A DNA stretch of 64,000 nt from Sulfurovum indicum (GCF_014931715.1 NZ_CP063164.1:1984001-2048000), one strand, 5' to 3'. Counted from the first letter of the stretch, positions 35,312 to 44,405 are shown. Program-made: numbers and translations. The notes: generated by a model from the letters alone, not told the origin.

Positions 35312-35343
35312 AAGCAGTTGCTCTTAAAGAAGGTTGAGACTTA

Positions 35344-35363
35344 CCGGAAGATCCTTCTGCCGG
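35344..35363 (-). terminator. Hairpin after tkt
   Basis: CCGG-AAG and CTTC-CCGG pair across a short loop with a two-base bulge, 12 bases beyond the tkt stop, separating tkt from tRNA-Pro. The T-run is weak. Confidence 0.45.
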
Positions 35364-35374
35364 CAAGACTGGAA

Positions 35375-37357
35375 TTAACATTTTCCAAGATCCACCACTC
35401 GATACTCAGCACCCATCAGATCACATGCTCTTTTGGTGATGTTCTGAACGGTAAAGCCGAACTTCTCGAAAAGCTGGTTTGCCGGAGCGGATGCACCGAA
35501 GCTCTCCATGCCGAGTACCTCATCCGCATAGCGGTAATACTCTGATGCTGTCGCTGCTTCTATGGCAAGGACTTTGGTGTTCGGATCGATGACGGCTGCT
35601 TTGTATTCGGTATCTTGTTCATTGAAGAGGTCAAGACACGGTACAGAAACCACATTGGCTTTGACACCAAGTACTTCCAGATGGCATGCTGCCTGAAGAG
35701 ACGGCATTAGCTCAGAACCGCTTGCCATCAGTGTCAGAGTAGCTCCTTCACGTTTTTTGACAATGTAGGCACCTTTGCTTACATCACCAAAGTCTCTTTT
35801 GGGTTTGAGTGTTTTAAGCTTTTGGCGGCTCAATACAAAAGCCTGCGGTGCTTTAATAGTAAGCGCTGTCTTCCACGCTTCGACATTTTCTGTTGCATCC
35901 GCCGGTCTCCATACATAGAAATTCGGCAAAGCTCTAAACTGGCTTAAGTGTTCGATCGGCTCATGCGTAGGCCCATCTTCTCCTACACCGATACTGTCAT
36001 GTGTCCAGACAAAAAAGTTCTGAATACCTGTCAGTGCCGCAATACGAGCTGCTGGCTTAAGGTAGTCAGAGAAGACAAAGAATGTTGCATTGAACGGGAT
36101 CGTCGTACCGTAGAGTGCAATAGCATTGGTGACCGCTGCCATTGCATGTTCACGGATACCAAAATGTATATTTTTACCTTTAGGGAACTCTCCCATATCT
36201 TTAAGCTCCGTCTTGTTACTCGGAGCAAGATCGGCAGAACCTCCGATAAATGATGGTACCGCTTTTGCAATCGCATTAAGGATCTTTCCGTTGGAATCTC
36301 TGGTTGCGACTTCTGCATCATTGCTGAAGTCAGGGTAGTCAATAGCAGAGAAGTCAGGGTTCAGCAGTTTTTCAAGAGCAATATTCTGCTCTACAAGCGG
36401 TGCCTCTTTTTGTCTGTGTATCCACTCTTTTTCTGCCAGCTCTCCCTTTTCAACAGCACATCTGAACCTGATAAGTACATCTTCAGGAATCTGAAAAGTT
36501 TTATCCGGATCAAACCCTTCTTTGGCTTTGGATTCACGGATAATCTCCTCACCAAGCGGTGCACCATGTGTATGGTGGCTTCCTTCAAGCTCACACGCAC
36601 CTTTGCCGATGATCGTATTGGCGATGATAATGGTCGGTTTGCTTGCCGACTTTGCTTCATTCAACGCTTTGTCTATATCATCATAGCAATGGCCGTTGAT
36701 CTTCAGTACATTCCAGTTCTGTGCCTCGAAACGCTTGGCAACATCCTCACTCCATGCAATACTTGTATCTCCCTCGATAGTAATCTCGTTGGAGTCATAG
36801 ATAAGAATAAGATCCTTTAGCCCAAGGTGACCTGCCAATGCACACGCTTCGTAGCTAATACCCTCTTGAAGGTCACCATCACCACACAGACAGTAGACTT
36901 TATGGTCAATAAGCTCACATGTTTCGGAGTTAACCTGCTTTTTGGTGAAAGCTTCTGCCATAGCAAATCCTACTGCATTGGCAATCCCCTGTCCTAGCGG
37001 ACCTGTAGTCATTTCAACACCGGCAGTATGCCCATATTCAGGATGTCCCGGTGTTCTGGAGTCAAGCTGACGAAAACTCTTAAGATCATCAAGGCTTACA
37101 TCGTATCCCCAAAGATGGAGCAGTGAGTAGATAAGCCCTGTTCCATGTCCTCCGGAAAAGACAAGACGGTCACGGTTAAGCCATTTTGGGTTCTTTGGAT
37201 TATGGTTAAGGTGTTCACCAAGAACCACAGCGATATCTGCAAGCCCCATAGGAGCACCCGGGTGTCCAGAGTTCGCTTTTTGCACCATATCCGCTGCCAA
37301 AAAACGTATCGTATTCGCCATCTTTTTACGCATTTGATTCTGCTCTGTCATTGCCAT
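35375..37357 (-). CDS. tkt: Transketolase
   Basis: This ThDP enzyme moves two-carbon units between sugar phosphates in the non-oxidative pentose phosphate pathway. ThDP motif GDGDLQEGISYEACALAGH...N is visible near residues 155-190, with NSGHPGAPMG near the N-terminus binding substrate phosphate and GPTHEPIEHL in the central domain. The 660 aa length is full. AAGGAT precedes the ATG. It lies downstream of ispA with a palindromic repeat in between. Confidence 0.97.
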   Translation of the reverse strand: MAMTEQNQMRKKMANTIRFLAADMVQKANSGHPGAPMGLADIAVVLGEHLNHNPKNPKWLNRDRLVFSGGHGTGLIYSLLHLWGYDVSLDDLKSFRQLDSRTPGHPEYGHTAGVEMTTGPLGQGIANAVGFAMAEAFTKKQVNSETCELIDHKVYCLCGDGDLQEGISYEACALAGHLGLKDLILIYDSNEITIEGDTSIAWSEDVAKRFEAQNWNVLKINGHCYDDIDKALNEAKSASKPTIIIANTIIGKGACELEGSHHTHGAPLGEEIIRESKAKEGFDPDKTFQIPEDVLIRFRCAVEKGELAEKEWIHRQKEAPLVEQNIALEKLLNPDFSAIDYPDFSNDAEVATRDSNGKILNAIAKAVPSFIGGSADLAPSNKTELKDMGEFPKGKNIHFGIREHAMAAVTNAIALYGTTIPFNATFFVFSDYLKPAARIAALTGIQNFFVWTHDSIGVGEDGPTHEPIEHLSQFRALPNFYVWRPADATENVEAWKTALTIKAPQAFVLSRQKLKTLKPKRDFGDVSKGAYIVKKREGATLTLMASGSELMPSLQAACHLEVLGVKANVVSVPCLDLFNEQDTEYKAAVIDPNTKVLAIEAATASEYYRYADEVLGMESFGASAPANQLFEKFGFTVQNITKRACDLMGAEYRVVDLGKC

Positions 37358-37386
37358 TGTTTATCCTTAAAATTATATGCAAGTAC

Positions 37387-37457
37387 GTCATTTTGAACTT
37401 GATTCAGGGCCCTGTTCGGTTTCATCCCCTGAGATCCTGAATCAAGTTCAGGATGAC
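37387..37457. repeat. Long REP-like palindrome between ispA and tkt
   Basis: A 22-base arm (37387-37408, starting GTCATTTTGAACTTG) and its reverse complement (37436-37457, ending AGTTCAGGATGAC) match at 20 of 22 positions around a 27-base loop. This GTCAT..TGAACTTGATTCAGG type occurs as a dispersed repeat in many bacterial genomes. Transcribed, it would form a strong hairpin in the ispA-tkt spacer. Confidence 0.75.
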
Positions 37458-37463
37458 ACTGTA

Positions 37464-38312
37464 TCATTGATGTCTATATAGATATTTCTCCATCAAAGGA
37501 CGGAGTGCCTCTTGCAGCTTTGGATCAAACGCTGCAAATCGTTTTTGCAGATCTTCTGCCAGATCATTTGCTTCTGTAACACTCTGCTCAAGTCCCAAAA
37601 GCGTCACAAAACTGTTTTTATCAGTATCATTCCCTGTCGTTTTTCCTGCTTCTTCTTCACTCTGTGTCTCATCTATAATATCATCTTGTATCTGAAAGAG
37701 CAGACCAAGATCGATCCCGAAATCATAGAGTGCCTTTTGTACCTCAGCTTCAAGTCTGACGATCACTGCACCCATTTGCAGACTTGCAGCGATCAGTTTT
37801 GCTGTTTTATTCGTATGCAGTACCTTTACCTGATCAAGTGTGAGCGGCTGATTTTCAAAATAACAATCGATCGCCTGCCCCAGTACCATTCCCCGACTCC
37901 CGCCATCACGTGAAAGCAGCTCAACCAGTTTGATTTTCACATCCTCACGCAGCGGTGCTTTGGCTATCAGGTAAAAAGCATCAGAATTAAGTGCATCACC
38001 TGCCAGTATCGCAGTTACTTCATCAAAACGTTTATGCAGTGTCTGATGTCCACGGCGCAGATCGGCATTGTCCATTGCGGGAAGGTCATCATGTATGAGT
38101 GAATAAGTATGAAACATCTCCAGAGCCAAAGCAACGGGAAGTGCAGAATCATACAGCATCGGTTCATAGGCATCAACAATGCTTAAGAGCAGCATCGGAC
38201 GGAAACGCTTTCCGCCAGCAGTCAGCATCGTTCCCAGTGCCTCTTCATAGACAGGGTGGAAACTGGTTACTTTAGGTAGGTTTTGGGCCAGATAGGTTTC
38301 AAATCTCTGCAT
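37464..38312 (-). CDS. ispA: Polyprenyl (geranyl/farnesyl) diphosphate synthase
   Basis: This short-chain trans-prenyltransferase builds farnesyl diphosphate from IPP and DMAPP. The first aspartate-rich motif is DDLPAMDNADLRRG, the second is QDDIID; the residues before the first motif (HTYSLIH) are like those of type II FPP synthases. The length of 282 aa is normal. With dxr (53944) and cdsA further along it belongs to isoprenoid and envelope metabolism. Confidence 0.95.
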   Translation of the reverse strand: MQRFETYLAQNLPKVTSFHPVYEEALGTMLTAGGKRFRPMLLLSIVDAYEPMLYDSALPVALALEMFHTYSLIHDDLPAMDNADLRRGHQTLHKRFDEVTAILAGDALNSDAFYLIAKAPLREDVKIKLVELLSRDGGSRGMVLGQAIDCYFENQPLTLDQVKVLHTNKTAKLIAASLQMGAVIVRLEAEVQKALYDFGIDLGLLFQIQDDIIDETQSEEEAGKTTGNDTDKNSFVTLLGLEQSVTEANDLAEDLQKRFAAFDPKLQEALRPLMEKYLYRHQ

Positions 38313-38368
38313 ATATGCTCACTCTATAATATTCTTGGAATTATATCTAATTTCGATAAAATAAGCAT

Positions 38369-38593
38369 ATGAGAGATAAACAGTTGCAAAATATCATAAA
38401 ATGGTTAAAGCGCTTATTGGCTGCAGCAGCAGTTGGTGTATGGGTCTATGTCATGAGTATATTTCTTATAGAACCAGCACCTTTTTCCGAACTTGCACCC
38501 TACTGTATGGGCAGCACAATGCTGATCTTTGGTGTACTTACAGGGATATTCAAGGGACTGGAGTATTGGGAACAGCACGCAGGTAGCAGATAG
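38369..38593 (+). CDS. Small membrane protein, 74 aa
   Basis: It starts MRDKQLQNIIKWLKRLL and has two membrane helices (about 15-32 and 47-62) with a short loop, a basic N-terminus and a charged C-terminus. It diverges from ispA with 56 bases between, and no convincing ribosome-binding site is visible before ATG 38369. I do not recognise the family. Its own promoter may be the TAAAAT-like sequence just upstream. Confidence 0.6.
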   Translation: MRDKQLQNIIKWLKRLLAAAAVGVWVYVMSIFLIEPAPFSELAPYCMGSTMLIFGVLTGIFKGLEYWEQHAGSR

Positions 38594-38646
38594 CAGGTAT
38601 ATATTTTTATAACCTCTTTGTGCTCCCTATTTCTTACTTCTGTTCC

Positions 38647-39159
38647 TCATATCTTGCACTTTTTAGCAATCTCTTTTAAGATCTCTTCCATCTCTTTGCC
38701 TTCAACATTGACAACTACATCAGCTACTTTTTTGTATGCCTTTTCCCGCTCTCCGTAGAGCTTCTTTGCTTTTTTCTGGTCCTGAAAAAGCGGTCGTTTG
38801 GCAAGCTTCTGTTTACTGTTTTTGGCTGTTTTAAGGCGGTTATGTATCCACTCGAACGAAGCATCAAGCAGTACGACCGTTCCCAGTTTTTTAAGGTTTT
38901 TCACCTTGTAAAATCCACCGCCGCAGGAGATCAGTGTACCGGTCACACACTTTTCTATCCAGTCTGCTGTCTGCTGTTCACATTCACGGAAATAGGCTTC
39001 ACCTTTCTTTTCAAAGATCTTTTTGATCTCTTTGTTCTCTTTGGACTCAATAAGGTCATCCGTGTCAATGTTGTAGACACCATACTCTTTGGCAAACGCC
39101 CGTGCAGTCGTCCCCTTGCCAACCCCCATGAAACCGATCAAAATAATATTTTTTTTCAC
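38647..39159 (-). CDS. aroK: Shikimate kinase
   Basis: It phosphorylates shikimate on the way to chorismate. The P-loop is GFMGVGKGTTARAFA (residues 9-23; the usual GVGKST reads GVGKGT), the shikimate-binding Asp lies in NIDTDDLIE, and GGGFYKVK gives the GGG loop. The lid region has LAKRPLF. The length of 170 aa is normal. Gly for Ser in the P-loop is a tolerated change in this family. Confidence 0.95.
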   Translation of the reverse strand: MKKNIILIGFMGVGKGTTARAFAKEYGVYNIDTDDLIESKENKEIKKIFEKKGEAYFRECEQQTADWIEKCVTGTLISCGGGFYKVKNLKKLGTVVLLDASFEWIHNRLKTAKNSKQKLAKRPLFQDQKKAKKLYGEREKAYKKVADVVVNVEGKEMEEILKEIAKKCKI

Positions 39160-39173
39160 ACTCTACCACCTGA

Positions 39174-39248
39174 CAAAAGCATTGCAGAGCAATGCATACA
39201 TTCACTCTTCACTTCTCACTCCTCACTCGATGAAGCAATGCTTCATCA
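39174..39248. repeat. Palindromic intergenic element with seven-base repeats, copy 1
   Basis: GCATTGC-AGA-GCAATGC (39179-39195) is followed by ATACA and four degenerate TTCACTC-like heptamers, then by a second palindrome GATGAAGC-AAT-GCTTCATC (39229-39247). Very similar elements lie at 55024-55147 and 55733-55792. Confidence 0.6.
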
Positions 39249-39488
39249 CTACACCATATTGTAACGATCGATAATCTTTTTCAGACGTTTACGCAAATTT
39301 TTCAATGCGGCTTCCGCACTTTCACCCTCTGCAACAAGAGATTCAAATTCATCAAACTGGATCTTCGCTACCCATCCGATTTTAGTGTGTTTTTTAATTC
39401 CTACAAAACGCACCTCTCCAAAGTGCTCTTTTGCCATTCTATAGATACGTTCGATTCTTTCATCCAGTGTTTTAACGTCTTTGCTCAT
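39249..39488 (-). CDS. Hypothetical protein, 79 aa
   Basis: It is a small soluble protein, rich in charged residues, beginning MSKDVKTLDERIERIY and ending in a basic helix (NLRKRLKKIIDRYN). I chose ATG 39488 because AGGAAGAG lies nine bases before it; a GTG two codons upstream is too close to that site. No family is recognised; the size and the beta-strand-like middle (GWVAKIQFDEFESLVAEGESAEAA) recall HicB-like folds, but no HicA partner is nearby, so I do not claim it. It diverges from the SDR gene. Confidence 0.65.
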   Translation of the reverse strand: MSKDVKTLDERIERIYRMAKEHFGEVRFVGIKKHTKIGWVAKIQFDEFESLVAEGESAEAALKNLRKRLKKIIDRYNMV

Positions 39489-39508
39489 CTTCACTCTTCC
39501 TTTTTAGC

Positions 39509-39518
39509 TATAATTATA
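39509..39518. promoter_or_regulatory. Overlapping divergent -10 boxes
   Basis: TATAAT (39509-39514) on plus serves the SDR gene, and ATTATA (39513-39518) reads TATAAT on minus for the 79-aa gene. The two promoters share bases and cannot both be occupied at once. Confidence 0.5.
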
Positions 39519-39560
39519 ACATAGTAATGAACACAAAAGTATTACAGGAAGGAGAGTAGG

Positions 39561-40256
39561 ATGAAGAGAGTCCTGATCACAGGCATTGGTTCAGGTTTGG
39601 GAGAGGCATTGGCACATACCTATTTGGAAAAAGGAGATCTGGTCTATGCTATAGGAAGGACGTTTCCAAAAATTTTTGAAAGCTATGCAAACTTTCACTT
39701 CTTCCCCTTCGACCTCAGTCAAGTCCGTCTGCTCAGATACAAAGTAGGGCCTTTTGTCGAAAACAACACTTTCGATCTTGTTATTCTAAATGCCGGCATA
39801 CTCGGAGAGATCAAAGTGCTTTCTCAAACCGATATCATGGAAATCCAAAAGGTGATGGATATCAATGTATGGGCAAACAAAGAGCTGCTCGACCTACTCT
39901 CGGAAAAAGCAGAGGTTAAACAAGTAGTAGGTATCAGCTCCGGAGCTGCGGTGAATGGTTCAAAAGGATGGGGTGCCTACTCTCTTTCCAAATCGGCACT
40001 CAATATGCTGCTGAAGGTCTATGCCAAAGAGACACCGCATATCCACTTTACTGCACTGGCACCGGGTGTCATTGCAACACCAATGGTAGCCTATATCATT
40101 AACAATGTGGATACAAAGACATATCCCTCTGTCCGGCGTCTTAAAGAAGGGGTTATCCAAACTCCCAAAGAGGCTGCGGATAATCTGATATCTCTCTTTC
40201 CAAAACTTTTAGAGTATGAGAACGGCGCCTTTCTGGATATACGAACAATGACCTAA
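39561..40256 (+). CDS. Short-chain dehydrogenase/reductase
   Basis: A 231-aa Rossmann oxidoreductase. The cofactor motif is TGIGSGLGEALA (residues 7-18), the NAG motif is NAGILGE (near 76), the catalytic Ser is in GISSGAA and Tyr-x3-Lys in AYSLSKSALNM. The substrate is unknown; similarity to sepiapterin-reductase-like bacterial SDRs is possible but not established. It is transcribed alone, behind GGAAGGAGAG. Confidence 0.88.
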   Translation: MKRVLITGIGSGLGEALAHTYLEKGDLVYAIGRTFPKIFESYANFHFFPFDLSQVRLLRYKVGPFVENNTFDLVILNAGILGEIKVLSQTDIMEIQKVMDINVWANKELLDLLSEKAEVKQVVGISSGAAVNGSKGWGAYSLSKSALNMLLKVYAKETPHIHFTALAPGVIATPMVAYIINNVDTKTYPSVRRLKEGVIQTPKEAADNLISLFPKLLEYENGAFLDIRTMT

Positions 40257-40396
40257 CCGAATAGTTTTTTCATCTTATTGAAAAGAACAGCCATAATTCT
40301 GATCTGCTCCCACAAACGGTTCAACTTTATTCGTAAAGTAGTGTAATCATAATCAGATTAGACAATTATCGTAGAAATATTTGAAAACTCAAAAAC

Positions 40397-41722
40397 TCAT
40401 ATAGTGATCTTCTGCCACTTCCCTTTACTGAAAGTACGCCAAAGCCACACTGCTTTTACAAAAGTATCAGAGATCATGGCAAGATAGACCAGTAGAATAG
40501 TGTGAAAATACCATGAGAGTAAAAAGGCAGGTACAATTCGCACAAACCACAATGAAACAAGATTTATCTTCAGTGTCCGCTTTGTATCACCTGCTCCTCT
40601 AAGTGCTCCGGAAAGCACAAAATTAAATGCCAAAGGTATTTGCGAAACTCCTACAATACGAAGATAGAGACTTGCCTCCTCTATGGTCCGGACATCATCA
40701 GTAAAGAACCATACGATCTTTTCGGGTATGAAGATCATAAAAAAGGAGAGGAAGAACATGAAGCCGGTAGTGTACTTCAATACCAAAAGCACATCCTCTC
40801 TGGCGCGTTCAGGGTCTTTTGCGCCTAACCCCTGTCCCATCAGTGCCATCGCTGCAATGGTAAACCCGATACCGGGCATAAAAGCAAGTCCTTCCACCCT
40901 CAACCCTATCTGATAGCCTGCAAGTTCTGCCGTTCCGTACTGCGCGATAATTGCCGTAAAGAGCATGAAGCTTCCAAAGGTCAAAGCACGTTCAACTGAT
41001 GCAGGAATTCCCACTTTCAATGCCCGTCCCAACAGCCTTTTGGAGTAGTACCAAACAGGGAGATAGGGGGTATGTCTGCGCAAATAAAGCACCAGATAGA
41101 CCACAAACTCCACCATATTGACGATTACCGTACCTACAGCCGCCCCCAGAACACCCAGCTGAGGGAAACCAAACGAACCAAAGATAAGGAGGTAGTTTAA
41201 GGTGACATTGAGAGCAATAGAGACAATTTTCACCTTCATCGGTGTCTTTGTATCTCCTGCAGCATTGAGTGCCGAAACAAAAACCAGCTTCATAAAAACA
41301 AACGGCATCATCCATGTAAGCATCCGGACATAATGCTCTCCGAGAACCACTACTTCAGAGACTGTACCAAACCAGACATAGATCGACGAAGCCAGAAAAT
41401 ACCAGGCTGCCATCGCGGGAATACTCAGAAAAAAGGCAAAACGAAGCAGTGTTGAGAGCCCTATGGAAGCACGCTTGAAACGCTGTGCTCCTACAAAACG
41501 TGAAAGCAGCGCCGAGGTTCCTACATGCAAGACGGTCAACACAGCAAAGACGAACATCAAAGACTGTAAGCCGAGGCCCACTGCTGCCACTGCAAAAGCA
41601 GAAAGCCGTCCGACCATGATCAGGTCAGTGATCACCTGCAGCATATCAAGCAGTGAATTGACAGCAGCGGGAATGGAAAGCTTAAGAATTTTTTGGTGTT
41701 TGGAAGGAAAGTATCTTAACAA
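40397..41722 (-). CDS. MATE-family multidrug efflux protein
   Basis: A 441-aa, 12-helix sodium- or proton-driven exporter. The repeated halves are typical: the first begins SIPAAVNSLLDMLQVITDLIMVGRLS and the second has VGIPASVERALTFGSF, with the loops ALNAAGDTKTPMKV and ALRGAGDTKRTLKI at matching places in each half, a MATE hallmark. The substrate is unknown. It is convergent with the SDR gene across 140 bases of AT-rich sequence with no feature I can name. Confidence 0.93.
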   Translation of the reverse strand: MLRYFPSKHQKILKLSIPAAVNSLLDMLQVITDLIMVGRLSAFAVAAVGLGLQSLMFVFAVLTVLHVGTSALLSRFVGAQRFKRASIGLSTLLRFAFFLSIPAMAAWYFLASSIYVWFGTVSEVVVLGEHYVRMLTWMMPFVFMKLVFVSALNAAGDTKTPMKVKIVSIALNVTLNYLLIFGSFGFPQLGVLGAAVGTVIVNMVEFVVYLVLYLRRHTPYLPVWYYSKRLLGRALKVGIPASVERALTFGSFMLFTAIIAQYGTAELAGYQIGLRVEGLAFMPGIGFTIAAMALMGQGLGAKDPERAREDVLLVLKYTTGFMFFLSFFMIFIPEKIVWFFTDDVRTIEEASLYLRIVGVSQIPLAFNFVLSGALRGAGDTKRTLKINLVSLWFVRIVPAFLLSWYFHTILLVYLAMISDTFVKAVWLWRTFSKGKWQKITI

Positions 41723-41762
41723 AGCGACTCTTTTTGGGTTGATAATATGGGATTCTTCAAAA

Positions 41763-42119
41763 TTATACTCCGACTAACTGAGAAAGAAAGGCATAGAGCA
41801 GAACAATAAACAGAGACGCCCATCCAAGCATCCAGCCTATAGCTCGAAGATACTTCTGCTTTCGGAACATTCTGCGTGTTTTATAAAGTACAACCGGATA
41901 GGCAAACATTACAAAAAGTACAGGTATATATACCATAAAAGTCAAATGGTACCTGGCAATCGCCAGTTTTAATGCTGATAAAGAAGTATAGACGAAACTA
42001 TACACGATCAAAAGCATTAAAATCTGCAGGGCTGTAAAAACAAAATAGGCACCTCTGGCGTTCTCCTCATCACTGTAGTACTGCATACCATTTTTCCCTT
42101 TCTCATTTTCCGGAATCAT
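41763..42119 (-). CDS. Membrane protein, about 107-118 aa
   Basis: It has three hydrophobic segments (about residues 25-48, 55-80 and 92-116 from the upstream start) and an acidic N-terminus. The start is uncertain: ATG 42119 has only AGAGAG upstream, while ATG 42086 has AAAGGG. The family is not recognised. It lies upstream of the MATE gene with a 40-base gap, so both may form one transcript. Confidence 0.6.
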   Translation of the reverse strand: MIPENEKGKNGMQYYSDEENARGAYFVFTALQILMLLIVYSFVYTSLSALKLAIARYHLTFMVYIPVLFVMFAYPVVLYKTRRMFRKQKYLRAIGWMLGWASLFIVLLYAFLSQLVGV

Positions 42120-42275
42120 ACTATATCTCTCTTACGGTTTTGTAAAGTTGCAGCACAATACCTCCTTGAGAATCTTTACTGCATCATCTGTTAGGGAGGG
42201 GGAAGAAGCAGACAACCGTAACTCTATAGCATATCAAGAAGGTGATCTCAGACAAAGGTCCTGCCGATATGTATC

Positions 42276-42830
42276 CTATGACGATCCGAGAACTTTCATG
42301 ATCGCTTCAGCCAATGCTTCTTTTTCAATAGTACGTATCTTTTTTTCATAACTTTCCAGATCCAAACCCGTTTTACAGATCTCTTTTTGCAAAACAATCT
42401 CTCCCCCGTCAAGCTCTGATGTAACAAAATGTACACTTACCCCTCCAGTCGCATATGCATCATGATAACTCTTCTGAATGGCATGAAGTCCTTTGTGCCT
42501 TGGGAGCAGTGACGGATGCAGATTGATCGCTTTAAGCTGTTCTGTAAAGAGAGGTGTCAAAATACGCATAAATCCTGCTAAAACTGTCAAGTCAGGTTGA
42601 TAGTGCTGTAAACGCTTAACCACTTCAGCATCAAATGCCTCTCTACTGTCATACCCTTTGGAATCGATGGTCTCCAGAGGTATCCCGGCTTCTACTGCGA
42701 TTTTTCTTCCTTCGGCATTGGGGTTGTTTGTCAAGGCAACAACCACCTCCAGTTCTTTTTGATGTAATGTGTTGACAATATAGGCAAAGTTTGTGCCTTT
42801 ACCACTGAAAAGTACGGCTATTTTCTTCAT
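42276..42830 (-). CDS. purN: Phosphoribosylglycinamide formyltransferase 1
   Basis: This enzyme formylates GAR with 10-formyl-tetrahydrofolate, the third step of purine synthesis. The N-terminus KKIAVLFSGKGTNF and the segment LAGFMRILTP, with NLHPSLLPRHKG containing catalytic His and the downstream Asp in VTSELDGG, are diagnostic. The length of 184 aa is normal. A folate-independent PurT is also present at 44916. Bases 42120-42275 upstream of the neighbouring membrane gene hold nothing that I can identify. Confidence 0.96.
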   Translation of the reverse strand: MKKIAVLFSGKGTNFAYIVNTLHQKELEVVVALTNNPNAEGRKIAVEAGIPLETIDSKGYDSREAFDAEVVKRLQHYQPDLTVLAGFMRILTPLFTEQLKAINLHPSLLPRHKGLHAIQKSYHDAYATGGVSVHFVTSELDGGEIVLQKEICKTGLDLESYEKKIRTIEKEALAEAIMKVLGSS

Positions 42831-42929
42831 GGCGGTATTGTAGCAAAATATTCTACGTTTCCCGCAGATACGATCACCTCAGAAGTTAAATCTTCATGAA
42901 AATATAGTTGTTTTTGTCCTGCGACACGA

Positions 42930-44345
42930 TTATTTCTGTGACATTTCAAGATACTGTATCGCATCGATCAGGTCTGTCGGGAGTATTGCATAAGAAGCAC
43001 CTTTATAGTTCTGTGCTGCCAGAGTAAGTGTGAGTGAACCTTGTATAGCTGCTTCCAGTCCGGTATATCCCTGTGCAAGCAGTGCGGCAATCAGCCCCGA
43101 GAGTACATCACCGCTGCCTCCTTTGCTTAGTACCGATGTCCCAAGCGGATTGATATAGAGCCGTTCTTCCTGCATAATGAGCATATTGGCCCCCTTAAGC
43201 AGCAGTGTTACATGCGGATACCTTGCATTGAACTTTCTTACCATTTCAAAACGGTTGCACTGTATCTCGTCTACACTGATCTCCTCACCGTTTATTTGAC
43301 TCCAAAGTACAGAAAACTCTTTAGGATGCGGTGTAATAACCACTTCACGTTCGTTCTGTTCCAGAATACCAAGCAGCTCTTTTGAGTAGAAGGCATCTGC
43401 ATCAAGCACGATCGGCAAATGGCTCTTAATGACATACTTGTCCAGGAACTCCTGGTCAAAGTGTGCACCAAGGCCCATACCTATGGCCAGTGCCGTTGCC
43501 GATGAAGGCACAACCGTTGTATGCATTAAAAATGGCGGTTGAGAGACCTTTTCATGTACGATCAGTGTTGTCAGACCCGCACCAAAACGACTGGCAGCCA
43601 TCCCGGCTATAATGCCTGCCCCCTCTTTCTCCCCACAGAAGACAGCAGCATGTCCAAATGTTCCTTTATGAGTTGATGCTGCAGTCCGGATCGGCAGCTG
43701 AAGATCTGAGGCATCCAGTACAAATGTATCACTTTGGTCTTCATACCTCTCTCTACTGACCCCCAGATCGGTACACACGATCTCTCCGACCATATCTTTA
43801 CTCTCATCAAGATAAAGGCTCTCTTTAAGCGCTCCCATCGTTATGGTCACATCCGCGTCAAAAGCAAACGGCATCAATCTACCGTCACTTCCCACACCTG
43901 TAGGCACATCACATGCAAGCTTGAAGCCGTTGAGGGCATTAAGTCTGTGAAGAAGCTGCTGCGTTGCCTCATCAAGCCGGCGATTCAAACCGGCACCAAA
44001 AAGCGCATCGACGATCACATCAGCCTCTTTTGGCTCATCACAAAGTGATATGCCAAGCTTTTGTACGCGCTCAAGCTGTAATCTTGCCATAGGCGATTTC
44101 ACACCAAACGGCATATAAAGATGGACCTCATAAGCACCAAAAAGCTGACGTGCTAGGACAATACCGTCTGCACCGTTATTCCCGGGACCGGAAACAATCA
44201 GTACGGACGCACCTTCCTCAAAGCGGCCTTTGATATACTCTGCCATTCCTCTTGCAGCATGCTCCATAAGAATATCTTCATTTAACCCGTATTGTTCATA
44301 GCATTTTTGATCCAGTGCATAACAGGACTTGAATAGTTTCCGCAT
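42930..44345 (-). CDS. nnr: Bifunctional NAD(P)H-hydrate epimerase/dehydratase
   Basis: This repair enzyme restores damaged NAD(P)H. The N-terminal half is the epimerase (YjeF_N), with VSGPGNNGADGIVLARQL and VDALFGAGLNR; the C-terminal half is the ADP- or ATP-dependent dehydratase (carbohydrate-kinase fold), with LGTSVLSKGGSGDVLSGLIA, including the GSGD motif. I chose ATG 44345, with AAAGGAG upstream, giving 471 aa, the standard length. It diverges from rpsU. Confidence 0.95.
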   Translation of the reverse strand: MRKLFKSCYALDQKCYEQYGLNEDILMEHAARGMAEYIKGRFEEGASVLIVSGPGNNGADGIVLARQLFGAYEVHLYMPFGVKSPMARLQLERVQKLGISLCDEPKEADVIVDALFGAGLNRRLDEATQQLLHRLNALNGFKLACDVPTGVGSDGRLMPFAFDADVTITMGALKESLYLDESKDMVGEIVCTDLGVSRERYEDQSDTFVLDASDLQLPIRTAASTHKGTFGHAAVFCGEKEGAGIIAGMAASRFGAGLTTLIVHEKVSQPPFLMHTTVVPSSATALAIGMGLGAHFDQEFLDKYVIKSHLPIVLDADAFYSKELLGILEQNEREVVITPHPKEFSVLWSQINGEEISVDEIQCNRFEMVRKFNARYPHVTLLLKGANMLIMQEERLYINPLGTSVLSKGGSGDVLSGLIAALLAQGYTGLEAAIQGSLTLTLAAQNYKGASYAILPTDLIDAIQYLEMSQK

Positions 44346-44399
44346 CTGTATATCTCCTTTGTTTCTTACATATTTTAGCACAAATTAAAATTGTTTGGG

Positions 44400-44405
44400 T
44401 ATAAT
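44400..44405 (+). promoter_or_regulatory. -10 box (TATAAT) of rpsU
   Basis: A perfect TATAAT with GGG before it lies 133 bases before the rpsU start, giving a leader of about 120 bases. That leader (about 44412-44532) folds well: CTATTTT/AAAATAG arms around 44412-44438 and a nested GATAA-GTCAC/GTGAC-TTATC stem around 44454-44482. Confidence 0.55.

Noticed and set aside
39249-39488. HicB antitoxin
   Set aside because: The middle of the 79-aa protein loosely resembles a HicB fold, but no hicA-like toxin gene lies on either side and no DNA-binding tail is clear, so a toxin-antitoxin call is not supported.
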